64,000 bases of DNA from NCBI GenBank assembly GCA_036251935.1, contig CP133967.1, positions 2,365,488-2,429,487 on the forward strand, written 5' to 3'. This stretch comes from Orbaceae bacterium lpD04 (GTDB lineage Bacteria > Pseudomonadota > Gammaproteobacteria > Enterobacterales > Orbaceae). Under the pieces are notes generated by a model. The model was not told the origin of the DNA, searched no databases, and was given only the letters and a program-made list of their open reading frames with translations. Both the position numbers and the translations under genes were made by a program. Positions 17,593-28,245 of this stretch are shown here, one piece after another (the first letter of the stretch is position 1; the number at the start of each line of letters is the position of its first letter).

Positions 17593-17632
17593 ATTTCGCC
17601 CATTTTCGATGATCTCTCTTAATGGGCGAAAT
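17593..17632. terminator. Large hairpin between yfiF and nadR
   Basis: Perfect 12-bp arms (ATTTCGCCCATT and AATGGGCGAAAT) flank a 16-base loop immediately after the stop codon of the methyltransferase gene. There is no long T-run, so termination is probable rather than certain. Confidence 0.55.
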
Positions 17633-17638
17633 GAAAGG

Positions 17639-19183
17639 TTAAATTTTACTCGTTTTTTCTTGCCATTTAGCTAACATAATACCGGTTAGCACCGAAATAT
17701 TAAGTGCTGACATCGATTCACTGCCAGGTAAATAAATAATTTTATCGGCAAGATTTGCTAAGTGAGTATTTATTTGTTGGAAAACGATAAATACCACTTT
17801 AGCATTTAGTTTCGCTTTGGCAAAAGTTTCAGCTTTAATTGAATTCACTTTACAAGGTAATAAAGCAACAATTTGATAACCTTGTTGTTTAAATTGATCG
17901 ATTGATACCGATAAATCATCTGCCTTAATCGGAGTTATAGTTTCAGCCCCGCCTTCTGATACGCGCAAAGCAGCGCCATTTTCTAATAGATCAAGTTGGC
18001 GTAATAATAAACCATTTACCCCAAAAAATGCGGCAGTTCTAACAATGCCCCCTAAATTATGAGGATTATTGATATCATCGATAGCAAGCACACAATCTTG
18101 TTCTAGTTGTGCTGATTTTGATAAGTAATCTAAAGTAAGCTGTGGTTGACGCTTTTTAACAATTAAGCAAATACCACCATGATGAGGGGTTTGAGCTATT
18201 TTTGTCATTTGCTCATCAGTTATCACATCATAACCTAATCGATGTTCAACTAAATAGGCAATTAACGCTTTAAATTCATAGGTTTTTTCTTGCAATAAGA
18301 AAGCTTTAACAATCATATCGGGACGATTATCAAATACCGCTTTACAGCTATTTTCACTATACACAAAGGTTTCTTCTTTGCGTTGGCGTTTTATTTGTTC
18401 GTTGTCAACAGTTGATTTACTTTCTGTATCAAAGGTTGGTAACTGCTCTGTGCTTTGAAAACGGTTTTTCCACGGTGATCCACCTTCCTCAACTTCCTCG
18501 TTTTGATAGCGAGGTCTGTCTGAGCGAGGTCTATCAGATGAAGGTTTGCCATAACTGCTACGACTAAACGTTTCAACGCGGCTATCATCGGCTCTGCGGC
18601 TATCGGCGCGAGGCCTATCAGAGCGCGGTTTATCAGATGCAGGCTTACCGTAACTACTGCGACTAAATGTTTCAACGCGGCTATCATCGGCTCTGCGGCT
18701 GTCGGTGCGAGGCCTGTCAGAGCGCGGTTTATCAGATGCAGGCTTACCATAACTGCTACGACTAAACGTTTCACCGCGGCTATCATCTGCTCTGCGGCTG
18801 TCGGTGCGAGGCCTGTCAGAGCGCGGTTTATCAGATGCAGGCTTACCATAGCTGCTACGACTAAACGTTTCAACGCGGCTATCATCTGCTCTGCGGCTGT
18901 CGGTGCGAGGTCGGTCTGAGCGTGGTTTATCAGATGAAGGCTTACCATAACTGCTACGGCCAGACGTTTCAGCGCGGCCGTCGTCTACGCGGCGGCTATC
19001 AGTACGAGTTCGGTCTGAACGCGGTTTATCTGATGAAAACTTGCCATAATTTCCACGATCATTTGATCTTGGTTTATCCGTATCGCGTTTTCCATACGTC
19101 CGTTTTGGTTTTTCTTCCTGCGATTTTTGTGCATAAAAAATCGTTGGCTTGGCTTTATTATCTGATGACGCATTATCACTCAT
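17639..19183 (-). CDS. yfiF: YfiF-type SPOUT (SpoU) RNA methyltransferase with repeat-rich N-terminus
   Basis: The last ~260 residues resemble the E. coli YfiF/TrmH-type family: a substrate-binding segment (ETFVYSENSCKAVFDNRPD), then a SPOUT fold with NNPHNLGGIVRTAAFFGVNG (motif 1) and MSALNISVLTGIMLA (motif 3). Motif 2, normally a GxExxGL-like SAM-binding segment, is replaced by VFIVFQQINTHL, which may impair SAM binding. The first ~240 residues are disordered, rich in Arg, Ser and Asp, with a 33-residue unit repeated about four and a half times. E. coli YfiF is 345 residues; the extra length is the repeat expansion. It lies 14 bases after nusB and is probably co-transcribed with ribH-nusB. 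Confidence 0.8.
   Translation of the reverse strand: MSDNASSDNKAKPTIFYAQKSQEEKPKRTYGKRDTDKPRSNDRGNYGKFSSDKPRSDRTRTDSRRVDDGRAETSGRSSYGKPSSDKPRSDRPRTDSRRADDSRVETFSRSSYGKPASDKPRSDRPRTDSRRADDSRGETFSRSSYGKPASDKPRSDRPRTDSRRADDSRVETFSRSSYGKPASDKPRSDRPRADSRRADDSRVETFSRSSYGKPSSDRPRSDRPRYQNEEVEEGGSPWKNRFQSTEQLPTFDTESKSTVDNEQIKRQRKEETFVYSENSCKAVFDNRPDMIVKAFLLQEKTYEFKALIAYLVEHRLGYDVITDEQMTKIAQTPHHGGICLIVKKRQPQLTLDYLSKSAQLEQDCVLAIDDINNPHNLGGIVRTAAFFGVNGLLLRQLDLLENGAALRVSEGGAETITPIKADDLSVSIDQFKQQGYQIVALLPCKVNSIKAETFAKAKLNAKVVFIVFQQINTHLANLADKIIYLPGSESMSALNISVLTGIMLAKWQEKTSKI
18525..18990 (-). repeat. 99-bp tandem repeat inside the yfiF-type gene
   Basis: A 99-bp unit recurs with start points near 18548, 18647, 18746, 18845 and 18944. 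It encodes 33 residues (RSSYGKPASDKPRSDRPR followed by TDSRRADDSRVETFS). Copies differ by a few bases, with GGETF versus VETF and TDSRR versus ADSRR variants. The unit length is a multiple of three, so copy-number change keeps the frame. Confidence 0.9.
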
Positions 19184-19197
19184 TGGGATCTCACTAT

Positions 19198-19620
19198 TTA
19201 GCGGGTTCGGATTGTTGGTGCGACTTTATCAAGTACACCATTAATAAATTTGTGGCTATCTTCTGCACCAAACGTTTTTGTCAAATCAATTGCTTCATTT
19301 ATCACAACTTTATAAGGTACATCTTCGCGTTTTAATAATTCATAAACGGCAATACGCAAAATTGCCCTTTCAATTTGACCAAGTTCTTCTAAAGAGCGTT
19401 CATTTAAATAGGGTTCCATTTTACTATCTATTTCGACAGTGTTAAGTGCAACACCGTTTAATAGCTCACGGAAATATTTTTTATCAACACCTTTCATATC
19501 TTGTTCTGCCATAAAACTGACTTCGACATCAGAAAGATCGTTTTTTGAAACTTGCCAAGAGTAAATAGCTTGTACGGCACACTCTCGAGCTCGGCGTCTT
19601 GGATTTATCGTTGAGCTCAC
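19198..19620 (-). CDS. nusB: Transcription antitermination factor NusB
   Basis: NusB binds boxA RNA with NusE (ribosomal protein S10) in rRNA operon antitermination complexes. The 140-residue protein has the RNA-binding basic N-terminus [17 protein letters not shown] and the conserved core [18 protein letters not shown] and [14 protein letters not shown], ending in NGVLDKVAP. Length equals the E. coli protein (139). It starts 3 bases after ribH, the common gammaproteobacterial pairing. Its partner suhB is also in this window. Confidence 0.96.
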   Translation of the reverse strand: MSSTINPRRRARECAVQAIYSWQVSKNDLSDVEVSFMAEQDMKGVDKKYFRELLNGVALNTVEIDSKMEPYLNERSLEELGQIERAILRIAVYELLKREDVPYKVVINEAIDLTKTFGAEDSHKFINGVLDKVAPTIRTR

Positions 19621-19623
19621 AGC

Positions 19624-20094
19624 TTACCCCTTAATTGTTTTTAAGGTGTTTAACATCTCAAGCACAGTTAAAGCTGCTTCCGCACCTTTGTTTCCAGCCT
19701 TAGTACCTGCTCGCTCAATTGCTTGTTCAATATTTTCAGTGGTTAAAATACCAAAACCAACCGGAATTGAATGCTCTAAAGAGACAGATAATAAACCAGA
19801 ACTTGATTCACCAGCCACATAATCAAAATGAGCAGTACTACCACGAATGACAGTACCTAATGCAACAATTGCATCATATTTTTTGCTTTGCGCTGCAACT
19901 TTAGCCGCCAAAGGAATTTCATAAGCACCTGGGACTTTAATAACGGTGATATTTTTATCATCAACTTGACCAACGCGTTTTAAGGCATCAATAGCACCTT
20001 CAACTAAGCTGTCATTAATAAAATGGTTAAAACGTGCCACAATAATGGCAACTTTGGCTTTAGGTGCTGCGACTTGGCCTTCGATAGTTTGCAT
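19624..20094 (-). CDS. ribH: 6,7-dimethyl-8-ribityllumazine synthase
   Basis: RibH condenses 5-amino-6-ribitylaminouracil with dihydroxybutanone phosphate, the penultimate step to riboflavin, in an icosahedral capsid. The 156-residue sequence carries [16 protein letters not shown], the substrate loop [28 protein letters not shown] with the catalytic His, and [11 protein letters not shown]. It heads the ribH-nusB-yfiF gene group. No FMN riboswitch is visible upstream. Confidence 0.96.
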   Translation of the reverse strand: MQTIEGQVAAPKAKVAIIVARFNHFINDSLVEGAIDALKRVGQVDDKNITVIKVPGAYEIPLAAKVAAQSKKYDAIVALGTVIRGSTAHFDYVAGESSSGLLSVSLEHSIPVGFGILTTENIEQAIERAGTKAGNKGAEAALTVLEMLNTLKTIKG

Positions 20095-20265
20095 AATAGT
20101 TCCTTTGAATCTAGCTAGATTTTGCTTAGCCCTTTAATAATGCGGTAATTTTAGCACAGATTCGAATTTTCGCTATGTTGATTTTATTTAAAATAGTCTG
20201 ATATAAAAGCAGACACATTTAACGAGATATTAAGATAATAACTTACTGTTTGTTAGCTCATCATC

Positions 20266-20991
20266 TTATTTTTTTTCAATTGAGGTCAATACGCCACGTA
20301 ATATATTAAGCTCTTGCTGCTCAACGCGCGCCCTAGTAAATAAGCGTCTTAATCGCCCCATAATTTGGCCTGGATGATTTGGATTGATAAAACCAGTTTG
20401 TAACAAAGTTTGCTCTAAATGATGATAAAAACGCTCAAGATCTTGATCCTTAGGATAATCGATTGATTCATTTTCTACCGGTGGTTGTTCATTAAGCCTT
20501 AGCATTGCCATTCTAATTTCATAACAAAGCACCTGCACCGACATCGCTAAATTAAGCGAACTATATTTTTCATTAGCGGGGATCGAAACATGATAATGGC
20601 ACTTTTGTAGCTCTTCATTTGTAAGCCCTACGCGTTCACGGCCAAAAACTAAGGCAATTTTGTGCCCCAACAAAGCCTCAGCAATGATTTTATCTCCACT
20701 TTGAAAAGACTCTAAATGAGGCCATTGTAAATGACGTGACCTAGCACTTGTACCAATAACTAATTGGCAATCAGCAATCGCTTCTTGCATTGAGTTAACA
20801 ATTTGAGCTTGCTTAACAATATCACTTGCGCCCGCTGCCAATGAAATCGATTGTGAATCGGGTTTTACAATCGGATTTACTAAGCATAGCTTAGATAACC
20901 CCATCGTTTTCATGGCCCTTGCAGCCGATCCCATGTTACCCGTATGGGAGGTTTCAATTAACACAATTTTAATGTTATCAAGTAAAGACAT
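20266..20991 (-). CDS. trmJ: tRNA (cytidine/uridine-2'-O-)-methyltransferase TrmJ
   Basis: TrmJ 2'-O-methylates position 32 of several tRNAs. The 241-residue SPOUT protein has [19 protein letters not shown] (motif 1), [16 protein letters not shown] (motif 2) and the C-terminal [15 protein letters not shown] (motif 3), followed by the TrmJ-specific C-terminal region [14 protein letters not shown]. It is divergent from suhB, as in E. coli, and the two promoters share about 145 bases. Confidence 0.95.
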   Translation of the reverse strand: MSLLDNIKIVLIETSHTGNMGSAARAMKTMGLSKLCLVNPIVKPDSQSISLAAGASDIVKQAQIVNSMQEAIADCQLVIGTSARSRHLQWPHLESFQSGDKIIAEALLGHKIALVFGRERVGLTNEELQKCHYHVSIPANEKYSSLNLAMSVQVLCYEIRMAMLRLNEQPPVENESIDYPKDQDLERFYHHLEQTLLQTGFINPNHPGQIMGRLRRLFTRARVEQQELNILRGVLTSIEKK

Positions 20992-21135
20992 TTGCTATAT
21001 CCAGTAAAAAATTTTGTCGACATTCTAACATAAACTAGAAAAAGCCTAAAATACTGTTATACTGTGCCGCAAAATATTACCCGATTTAATCGAGTATTCG
21101 TTTTCTGTTCTTTAACATCAATTGGAAAAAACATT

Positions 21136-21939
21136 ATGCATCCGATGCTAAATATTGCTATTCGTGCTGCCCGTAAGGCTGGCAATGTCATTATTAAATC
21201 TTATGAAAACCCTGCTTCAGTAAACATTGACGCCAAAGGCGAAAATGATTTTGCAACTAATGTAGATAGAGCAGCTGAGTCGCTGATTATTGAAACGATA
21301 AAAAAAGTCTACCCAGATCATACGATTATTGCCGAAGAAAGTGGCCTAACTAAAGGGCGAGATAACGACGTACAATGGATAATTGATCCAATTGATGGTA
21401 CTACCAACTTTATTAAAGGTATTCCTCACTGCAGCGTTTCAATTGCTGTACGTATCAAAGGTAAAACAGAAGCTGCTGTCGTTTACAATCCAATGGCAAA
21501 TGAGTTATTTACCGCAAGTCGAGGCCAAGGCGCCCAGCTTAATGGCTACCGTATTCGGGTAAATAATGTTAAAGATTTAGAAAGTACTATCTTAGCGGTT
21601 GCCTTGCCTTATAAACAAAAACAATACAGTGATTGTTATTTTAGTGTGCTACAAAAACTATTTACTAAGTGCGCTGATTTTCGCCGTACTGGCTCGGCTG
21701 CTTTAGATTTAGCTTATATTGCGGCAGGTCGATTTGATGGCTTTTTTGAAATTGGTTTAAAACCTTGGGATATCGCGGCAGGTGAGCTAATTTTACGTGA
21801 AGCAGGCGGAATTGTAACTGATTTTGCTGGTGGTAATAACTATATGGTATCAGGCAACGTGGTTGCAGGTAGCCCTAAAGTTGTTAAAGATTTTATTACA
21901 CTGACATCAAATGATTGGCCTGATCGCCTAAAATGTTAG
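21136..21939 (+). CDS. suhB: Inositol-1-monophosphatase / Nus factor SuhB
   Basis: SuhB is an inositol-monophosphatase-fold protein that also acts in the NusB/E/A/G rRNA antitermination complex. I set the start at the ATG at 21136 (MHPMLNIAIRAARKAGN), which matches the E. coli N-terminus exactly in style; an upstream in-frame frame to 21064 lacks support. Metal-binding motifs are EES, DPIDGTTNF and WDIAAGELILREAGG. The product is 267 residues, as in E. coli. A bidirectional terminator follows. Confidence 0.96.
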   Translation: MHPMLNIAIRAARKAGNVIIKSYENPASVNIDAKGENDFATNVDRAAESLIIETIKKVYPDHTIIAEESGLTKGRDNDVQWIIDPIDGTTNFIKGIPHCSVSIAVRIKGKTEAAVVYNPMANELFTASRGQGAQLNGYRIRVNNVKDLESTILAVALPYKQKQYSDCYFSVLQKLFTKCADFRRTGSAALDLAYIAAGRFDGFFEIGLKPWDIAAGELILREAGGIVTDFAGGNNYMVSGNVVAGSPKVVKDFITLTSNDWPDRLKC

Positions 21940-21965
21940 TTAATAGCATTAAAAAATAGCATAAT

Positions 21966-21991
21966 AAAAAGCCCGCATTGCGGGTTTTTTT
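21966..21991. terminator. Bidirectional terminator between suhB and miaE
   Basis: A GCCCGC / GCGGGT stem with a short ATT loop is flanked by A5 on the left and T7 on the right, so it can terminate suhB (plus strand) and miaE (minus strand). The miaE stop codon touches the T-run. Confidence 0.85.
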
Positions 21992-22763
21992 ACATTAATG
22001 GCACACCGCTATGAAAACGAAACTCACTATCTTCTTGGCAAATTAATGCCGCTTCCACTTGACCAATCAATTTCACTCTATCATCAATATCATGATGACT
22101 AATTTGCTGTGCTAATTTAAGATAATCTTGATAATGCCTTGCCTCAGAGCGTAATAAAGAGACATAAAAACGGGCTAGCTCATCATCAACATAAGGGGCT
22201 AATTTAGCAAATCGCTCGCACGATCTTGCCTCAATATAGGCGCCACATATTAATTTATCAACTAATGTAGCCGGTTCATGGGTTCTTACTTGCTGCATTA
22301 ACGTCTTTGCATAACGACCTGCTGTCATATTTTTATAGTCAATATAACGTTGATTCATAATATCTAATACTTGGTAAAAATGATGTAGTTCTTCTTTAAT
22401 TAGCATGATCATTTTATCAACTAACTCTTCACCATAAGCACAATTTGAACGCAGTACGAGTTTTTTAGAAATATCATGATGACTGTCAACTAATTGATCT
22501 AAATTTCCTTCTTGGCGGTAGATTAAATTTTCATAAGGTTGTAACCACCCCAATAGAGCATCGCCGCTCGCCTTATCAACCGCATACTTGCGAACTAGCC
22601 AAGCGGCAGTTTGCGCCGCTTTTAGTTCGCATATCATATGATCAATTAATAAGATGGATAAATTTTCCGTTTTTTTCGCTTCATTTATCCATGCTAAAGG
22701 CGTTTGACATTGCAAAAATGCTTCAATTGGATCAAGCAGTGATTGATAGGCAGATAAATTCAT
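21990..22763 (-). CDS. miaE: tRNA-(ms2io6A)37 hydroxylase MiaE
   Basis: MiaE is a non-heme di-iron monooxygenase that hydroxylates the isopentenyl group of ms2i6A37 in tRNA. The 257-residue helical protein has E-x-x-H-type iron motifs at KEELHHFYQVLDIM and RSEARHYQDYLKLA, and an ARSCERFAKLAPYV segment typical of the family. E. coli lacks the gene, whereas Salmonella and many gammaproteobacteria have it. It lies 16 bases after galU on the same strand. Confidence 0.88.
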   Translation of the reverse strand: MNLSAYQSLLDPIEAFLQCQTPLAWINEAKKTENLSILLIDHMICELKAAQTAAWLVRKYAVDKASGDALLGWLQPYENLIYRQEGNLDQLVDSHHDISKKLVLRSNCAYGEELVDKMIMLIKEELHHFYQVLDIMNQRYIDYKNMTAGRYAKTLMQQVRTHEPATLVDKLICGAYIEARSCERFAKLAPYVDDELARFYVSLLRSEARHYQDYLKLAQQISHHDIDDRVKLIGQVEAALICQEDSEFRFHSGVPLM

Positions 22764-22779
22764 AAGTTAGACCAACAAA

Positions 22780-23703
22780 TTAGAATTTTAGGCCTTTTAA
22801 CCATTTAGTCACATCTTGGCCAAGCGATTTATGTCGCATAGCATATTTTACAAAAGTTTGCACATAACCAAATTTATTACCACAGTCATGACTACAGCCT
22901 TTGATACAATAGGCATCAATCGGCTCATTTTCAAGTAACATACCAATTGCATCCGTTAATTGAATCTCATCACCGGCTCCGGCTGGCGTTTTAGCAAGTA
23001 GCGGCCAAATATTTTCTGATAAAACATAACGTCCGACAATAGATTGATTAGACGGTGTATCTTCTTGTGAAGGTTTTTCGACAACGCCATACATCTGCAC
23101 AGTATTACCTGCAAGTAATGCTTCACCGTGACAATCGACAATACCATATGATGAAACAAGTTCTTGTGGCACTGGCTCAACCATAATTTGACTACGCTTA
23201 GTTTCATGATAATTATCGATCATCGCTTTAAGGTTATCTTTTGCTAAGTCGCTTTCATATTCATCAATAATCACATCAGGTAGTACAACGGCAAAAGGTT
23301 CATTACCAACTAACGGGTAAGCACATAGCACCGCGTGCCCTAGCCCCTTTGCAAGCCCTTGTCTTACGCTTGTTATCGTAACGTGTTTAGGTAAAATAGA
23401 TTGTACTTCTAGCAACAATTGACGCTTTACACGCGCTTCTAACATTGCCTCTAATTCAAAGCTTGTATCAAAATGATTTTCAATTGAATTTTTTGATGAA
23501 TGAGTAACAAAAATAATTTCAGTGATCCCAGCTGCAATGCACTCTTTTACCACATATTGAATTAGCGGCTTATCAACAACCGGCAGCATCTCTTTAGGAA
23601 TAGCCTTAGTGGCTGGTAACATTCGAGTACCAAGCCCTGCAACGGGAATAACGGCTTTAGTCACTTTACCTTTTACTGAGGGTTCAAAATTTGAGAACAT
23701 CAT
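22780..23703 (-). CDS. galU: UTP--glucose-1-phosphate uridylyltransferase
   Basis: GalU makes UDP-glucose for polysaccharide and LPS synthesis. The 307-residue sequence contains [20 protein letters not shown] (nucleotide-binding), [40 protein letters not shown] and [17 protein letters not shown]. It is nearly colinear with E. coli GalU (302). The start has two consecutive ATG codons (23703, 23700); either would be acceptable. It probably forms an operon with miaE. Confidence 0.97.
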   Translation of the reverse strand: MMFSNFEPSVKGKVTKAVIPVAGLGTRMLPATKAIPKEMLPVVDKPLIQYVVKECIAAGITEIIFVTHSSKNSIENHFDTSFELEAMLEARVKRQLLLEVQSILPKHVTITSVRQGLAKGLGHAVLCAYPLVGNEPFAVVLPDVIIDEYESDLAKDNLKAMIDNYHETKRSQIMVEPVPQELVSSYGIVDCHGEALLAGNTVQMYGVVEKPSQEDTPSNQSIVGRYVLSENIWPLLAKTPAGAGDEIQLTDAIGMLLENEPIDAYCIKGCSHDCGNKFGYVQTFVKYAMRHKSLGQDVTKWLKGLKF

Positions 23704-23781
23704 TAATCCTTTTTATAATATAAAATAATTCGCTTATTATAGTTGATTTTATCACAATAGTGATACTACCTTGCTGACACT

Positions 23782-24297
23782 TTAGCGCACAATTTTTAAA
23801 GCGCTATCCTCGATTAGAAAGGGATCATTAGGATTTTGTGCTAATGAATCAACTGCAATATAAACAACTTGGCAGTTCTCTAAAACCGCTTGTTGAAAAA
23901 TAAACTTAGCGCTACGCTCACGTATTTCGCGCTGCTCTTTACTTAGATAAAAATCATTATAACTATCATTGAGTAAGCCATCTTTTAGTGGGTTTAATCG
24001 GTCCCCTTTAATCGCATTTTTAGGATAGTTACGCTCAATAATAAGGCTTGTTAACTTTCCTTTTACGCCTTGATAATTAGCTGGCAATGTTGCACTATCT
24101 TTACTTTGAGCCACATAAACATCAACATATCCTTTCTTCAATTGATTATCAGTTAGTGGCGCAAATACAAACTCGATACCGTACATTAACTGATAATTAC
24201 AATCTTGTATAATTTTAGGCTTATCCTGAAAATTAAGTGAATGACACCCATTTAACAACATTAATAGTAGCGTTAATAATAAGAGATTTTTTTTCAT
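23782..24297 (-). CDS. Small lipoprotein of unknown function
   Basis: A 171-residue protein begins MKKNLLLLTLLLMLLNGCHS, a lipoprotein signal peptide with lipobox LNGC, so the mature protein should be lipid-anchored at Cys18. The residue after Cys is His, not Asp, which favours outer-membrane sorting. The rest is mixed alpha/beta with YQLMYGIEFVFAPL and ENCQVVYIAVDSLAQNP. It lies alone between galU and tyrB on the same strand. I do not recognise the family. Confidence 0.7.
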   Translation of the reverse strand: MKKNLLLLTLLLMLLNGCHSLNFQDKPKIIQDCNYQLMYGIEFVFAPLTDNQLKKGYVDVYVAQSKDSATLPANYQGVKGKLTSLIIERNYPKNAIKGDRLNPLKDGLLNDSYNDFYLSKEQREIRERSAKFIFQQAVLENCQVVYIAVDSLAQNPNDPFLIEDSALKIVR

Positions 24298-24408
24298 GTC
24301 AGAACAATCCGCCTATCATAAAATATAATTGCATAAACGTAAGCAAGCACGTTATTGCTAAAACCCTCGCTATGGTTTAATTATCGTTTATTAACTACCG
24401 CTAAAAAT

Positions 24409-25599
24409 TTATAATGCAGCGAAAGCCTTAGCAACTTGGTAAACATTATTATTACTTAGCCCGGCAACGCACATCCGACCACTGCCAATAAGATAAACTC
24501 CGAACTCTGTTTTTAGCCTTTCAACTTGTTCTTTACTAAAACCGGTATAGCTAAACATACCTTGTTGCTCGGTTAAAAAACTAAAATCACGATCGGGCAC
24601 TGACTCTTTCAATGTATTGAAGAGAGTTGATCTCATCTGCTTAATACGATCTCGCATCGCATTAACTTCGCTAACCCAAAGCGCCTTTAGTTCGGGTTGG
24701 TTTAGCACATAAGAAACAATTTGAGCGCCAGTATTAGCAGGGCTTGAGTAATTACGTCTTACGGTAAATTGTAATTGACCCAGCACTCTTGCTGCCGCTT
24801 GCTTATCTTCACAAAGCACTGATAAACCGCCAACACGTTCACCATATAGCGAAAATGTTTTAGAAAAAGAGTTACCAACAAGGCCGCATAACCCAGAAGC
24901 GGCGAGTGCCCTAATTGCATAAGCATCATCATCAATACTTTTGCCAAATCCTTGATAGGCAATATCCATAAATGGAATAAGATCTTTTTCTTTTAATACG
25001 CTAATCACTTTATCCCACTGGGCATTAGTTAAATCTGCGCCCGTTGGGTTGTGACAGCAAGGGTGTAAAAGTACAATACTTTTTGCCGGTAATTGGCTAA
25101 TCGTTTGCATCATGCCATCAAAGTTAACGCCGCCGGTTTTTGCATCAAAGTAAGGGTAACGATTTACCTTAAAACCAGCACCATTAAATATCGCAACATG
25201 GTTATCCCAAGTTGGATCGCTTACCCAAACTTGTGAGCTAGGAAAATAACGAAATAAAAAATCAGCGCCCACTTTCAATGCGCCAGAGCCACCTAAAGTT
25301 TGGATCGTAGTAATTCGACCCGCGGTAACCGATGAATTATCTGCGCCAAAAAGTAGCGTTTGAATAGCCGAGCAATAAGAAGGTAATCCACTCATAGGCA
25401 AATAAAGTGATGCACTTTGATTAGTTTTATAAAGGTGATCCGTTGCCTGTTTTACGCTATTTAATTTAGGAACGATGCCTTGCTCATCATAATAATAACC
25501 AATACTTAAATTAACTTTCTTGTCTCGATTGTCATTATTAAAATCAGCGACTAAAGATAAGATGGGATCGCCTGCATAGGGTTCGACTTTTTCAAACAT
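24409..25599 (-). CDS. tyrB: Aromatic-amino-acid aminotransferase
   Basis: This PLP enzyme transaminates tyrosine, phenylalanine and other substrates with 2-oxoglutarate. The 396-residue fold type I sequence has [41 protein letters not shown], and the PLP lysine in [15 protein letters not shown], ending in SGRMCVAGL. Details such as LFGADNS and YLPMSGLP are closer to TyrB than to AspC of E. coli, but both sub-families share fold and overlapping substrates. Confidence 0.9.
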   Translation of the reverse strand: MFEKVEPYAGDPILSLVADFNNDNRDKKVNLSIGYYYDEQGIVPKLNSVKQATDHLYKTNQSASLYLPMSGLPSYCSAIQTLLFGADNSSVTAGRITTIQTLGGSGALKVGADFLFRYFPSSQVWVSDPTWDNHVAIFNGAGFKVNRYPYFDAKTGGVNFDGMMQTISQLPAKSIVLLHPCCHNPTGADLTNAQWDKVISVLKEKDLIPFMDIAYQGFGKSIDDDAYAIRALAASGLCGLVGNSFSKTFSLYGERVGGLSVLCEDKQAAARVLGQLQFTVRRNYSSPANTGAQIVSYVLNQPELKALWVSEVNAMRDRIKQMRSTLFNTLKESVPDRDFSFLTEQQGMFSYTGFSKEQVERLKTEFGVYLIGSGRMCVAGLSNNNVYQVAKAFAAL

Positions 25600-25782
25600 A
25601 ATGGTGCCTTTTTTATAATTAGAGAAAGAATTAAAACTGTCATCTGATTATTACACCAACCTTTTAACCAATCAATATTTATCACTAGATATTTTTATTG
25701 ATAGCGTCAAAATCACGATTCACCTAATAATTAAAAATAAATTTTTAATATTGTCATTATTCAATTAGCGAAAAAAACCGAT

Positions 25783-25817
25783 AAAAAACGGCACCATATT
25801 TACTTTCATATGGTGCC
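25783..25817 (-). terminator. Rho-independent terminator after murP
   Basis: Perfect 10-bp arms (GGCACCATAT and ATATGGTGCC) with an eight-base loop, followed on the minus strand by GTTTTTT. It lies about 30 bases after the murP stop codon and ends the murQP transcript. Confidence 0.9.
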
Positions 25818-25845
25818 AAATAAAGATGAAAAAATGAGAGAAAAA

Positions 25846-27294
25846 CTACCTTAGATCAACGTTTTTACTACCAAAAAAGTAAGTAATAATAAAGCCTGCA
25901 ACATAGGTAATAGCCAAACCAACCAAGTAAACTAACATAGCAGGTAAAGCGCCATCATGAGAGGTCATAAAAGGGATCGCAATCACACCCGATGGACCAA
26001 AAACGGAATTTAATCCCATCGGTAATCCTAGCATCGCAACTAACCCAATAAAAAAGCCCCCTGCCGCGCCGCCAATACAAGCGGTAATAAATGGCTTAAT
26101 GCGCGGTAACGTTACGCCATAAATTAGCGGCTCACCAATACCTAAAAAGCCGGGTATAATCGCGCCACTAATTTGTTTACGTAATAAACTGCCCTTTGGT
26201 GAACGAATAAACAGTGCTATTGCTGCGCCAACTTGACCGCCGCCCGCCATGGCAAGGATTGGGAATAATGAGTTAAATCCTTGATCGGCAACTAACGCGA
26301 TATAAACAGGGACAAAGCCTTGATGAATACCAAACATAACGGCAATTAAAAATAAACCAGCTAAGATCGCAGCGCCAATTGGATTGCTATTTAAGTGCTT
26401 AAATAAAAATGACATCCCATCAAATAAATAAGCGCCCATTGGCATAATGGCTAAATACGTTACCGCCCCCATAATTAATAAAGTGATAGTTGAAGTAAGT
26501 AACATATCGAAGTTGTCAGGCACAAAGCGGCGAATAAACCGCTCAACTTTGGCCCCTAAAATCGTCGCAATTAATATACCAATAATATTACCGCGAGCAT
26601 CAATTGCAAAACCGAAAAAGTCGTGCATGCCAGAATAATAACCAACAGTGCCCGTGCTATTGTAAGTCAATACAAAAAGTGAGGCTAAAATAGCGCCATT
26701 AACCCCGGTACCCCCAAAAGCTTGCTGCGCATTATAGCCAACTAAAATACCTAAAAAAGTAAATAATCCCTTACTAAAAACTTTAGTATAATTAATACTA
26801 TCAACTAAAAAACTGCTATGTTCTTTAACACCGATAACAAAATTTTGCTCAAGTACCGTTGCAATGCCCAGCAATAAGCCAGCGGCAATAAAACCGGGAA
26901 TGAGCGGCGTGAAGATCGTTGCAAACTTAGCAAAAAAACCTTGGATGAGGCTATTTTGTTTCGATTTTAATTGGCTTTTTTGCGCTTTAGCTACCTCATC
27001 TAAAGATTGTGGTGATTGCTCATCGACTAAACCATCATTAGTTTGTAGCGCTATTGCCATGAGCTCTTGCGCTTTTTGCGCTTTACCTGGCCCTAAAATA
27101 ATTTGCAGCTGATCATCACCATCAATCACACCCATCACACCATCAATTTGCTTAAGTTTACTATGATCGGCTAAGTGGCGATCATGTAATCCTAGCCGTA
27201 AACGCGTCATACAGTTACCATTACGCGCAATATTGTTACTGCCGCCAACAGCAACGATAATCTTATTAATCATTTCTTGGTTGATTTTTGACAT
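25846..27294 (-). CDS. murP: PTS N-acetylmuramic acid transporter EIIBC (MurP)
   Basis: MurP imports MurNAc across the inner membrane and delivers MurNAc-6-phosphate inside. Residues 1-~85 are the EIIB domain, with the phosphorylated cysteine in [11 protein letters not shown] (C28) and [21 protein letters not shown]. After a polar linker rich in Gln/Ser/Lys, residues ~120-480 are the EIIC membrane domain ([29 protein letters not shown]). No EIIA is present, so it must borrow one, as MurP uses EIIA-Glc in E. coli. Length 482 versus 474. It starts 20 bases after murQ. Confidence 0.93.
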   Translation of the reverse strand: MSKINQEMINKIIVAVGGSNNIARNGNCMTRLRLGLHDRHLADHSKLKQIDGVMGVIDGDDQLQIILGPGKAQKAQELMAIALQTNDGLVDEQSPQSLDEVAKAQKSQLKSKQNSLIQGFFAKFATIFTPLIPGFIAAGLLLGIATVLEQNFVIGVKEHSSFLVDSINYTKVFSKGLFTFLGILVGYNAQQAFGGTGVNGAILASLFVLTYNSTGTVGYYSGMHDFFGFAIDARGNIIGILIATILGAKVERFIRRFVPDNFDMLLTSTITLLIMGAVTYLAIMPMGAYLFDGMSFLFKHLNSNPIGAAILAGLFLIAVMFGIHQGFVPVYIALVADQGFNSLFPILAMAGGGQVGAAIALFIRSPKGSLLRKQISGAIIPGFLGIGEPLIYGVTLPRIKPFITACIGGAAGGFFIGLVAMLGLPMGLNSVFGPSGVIAIPFMTSHDGALPAMLVYLVGLAITYVAGFIITYFFGSKNVDLR

Positions 27295-27314
27295 ATTGAC
27301 TCCGTATAAACGCG

Positions 27315-28220
27315 TTATGAATTAATCGCTAACCGAATAAAGCCATTATTTTGGGCTAATAACGATTTGGCATCATTAGCATTAAGATCAGCCAAAATCA
27401 TAACAATTGCGGTTTTACAGTGCCTATTACACTGGGATAAAGCCTGCTCAGCTTGCTCTCGTGAACAGCTTGTCGCTTGCATCACAATATTAACTTGTCG
27501 TTCAATCAATTTTTTGTTGGTGGCTTCAACATCAACCATCAAGTTGCCATAGACTTTACCAATTTTTATCATCGAACCGGTTGTTAGCATATTTAATACC
27601 AGTTTTTGAGCAGTGCCCGCTTTCATTCGCGATGATCCCGTCACCACTTCAGGCCCAACAATTGGGGTGATTGCTATTTTGGCTAATTTAGCAATTGGGC
27701 TATTTGGATTACAACTCACTGATACGGTGGTTGCGCCAAGTTGATTGGCGTAGTCGAGCCCGCCAATAACGTAGGGCGTTCTACCACTTGCGGCAATACC
27801 AACTAAAATATCACGCTGATTAAATTCGATCGCTTTTAAATCATCAATGCCCAGTTGCACATTATCTTCAGCGTTTTCAACCGCTTTGAAAATGGCCGTA
27901 TGCCCACCTGCAATAAGGCCTACAACCATTTCGGCTTTAGTGCCATAAGTTGGCGGGCATTCACTTGCATCTAATATACCTAAACGCCCTGATGTGCCAG
28001 CCCCGCTATAAATTAATCGGCCGCCTTGCATAAATGCCTGACTTATTGCATCTACCGCGAGCGCAATATGTGCAAGTTCATTTTCTACCGCAACAGCAAC
28101 TTTTTTATCTTCATCATTAATCACTTTTAACATATCAAAGGTAGATAAATTATCAATCTGCTCACTATAAGGATTACGGCTTTCGGTTACCATGGTAGTT
28201 AAATCAATATGATTTTTCAT
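27315..28220 (-). CDS. murQ: N-acetylmuramic acid 6-phosphate etherase
   Basis: MurQ cleaves the D-lactyl ether of MurNAc-6-phosphate to GlcNAc-6-phosphate and D-lactate. The 301-residue SIS-fold protein has [42 protein letters not shown] and [19 protein letters not shown], with the general acid Glu in the DASECPPT region. Length equals E. coli MurQ (298). It leads the murQ-murP operon and is divergent from murR across about 260 bases that carry a palindrome. Confidence 0.96.
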   Translation of the reverse strand: MKNHIDLTTMVTESRNPYSEQIDNLSTFDMLKVINDEDKKVAVAVENELAHIALAVDAISQAFMQGGRLIYSGAGTSGRLGILDASECPPTYGTKAEMVVGLIAGGHTAIFKAVENAEDNVQLGIDDLKAIEFNQRDILVGIAASGRTPYVIGGLDYANQLGATTVSVSCNPNSPIAKLAKIAITPIVGPEVVTGSSRMKAGTAQKLVLNMLTTGSMIKIGKVYGNLMVDVEATNKKLIERQVNIVMQATSCSREQAEQALSQCNRHCKTAIVMILADLNANDAKSLLAQNNGFIRLAINS

Positions 28221-28245
28221 GTTATCTCACTTTTTAGTCAAAATT

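Noticed and set aside
18391-18948. 185-residue minus-strand frame rich in LINRALTGLAPTAAE repeats
   Set aside because: It is a shadow of the 99-bp repeat in a different frame of the yfiF-type gene and has no independent support.
20095-20265. FMN riboswitch upstream of ribH
   Set aside because: The region is short (about 170 bases) and shows no conserved FMN element that I could recognise.
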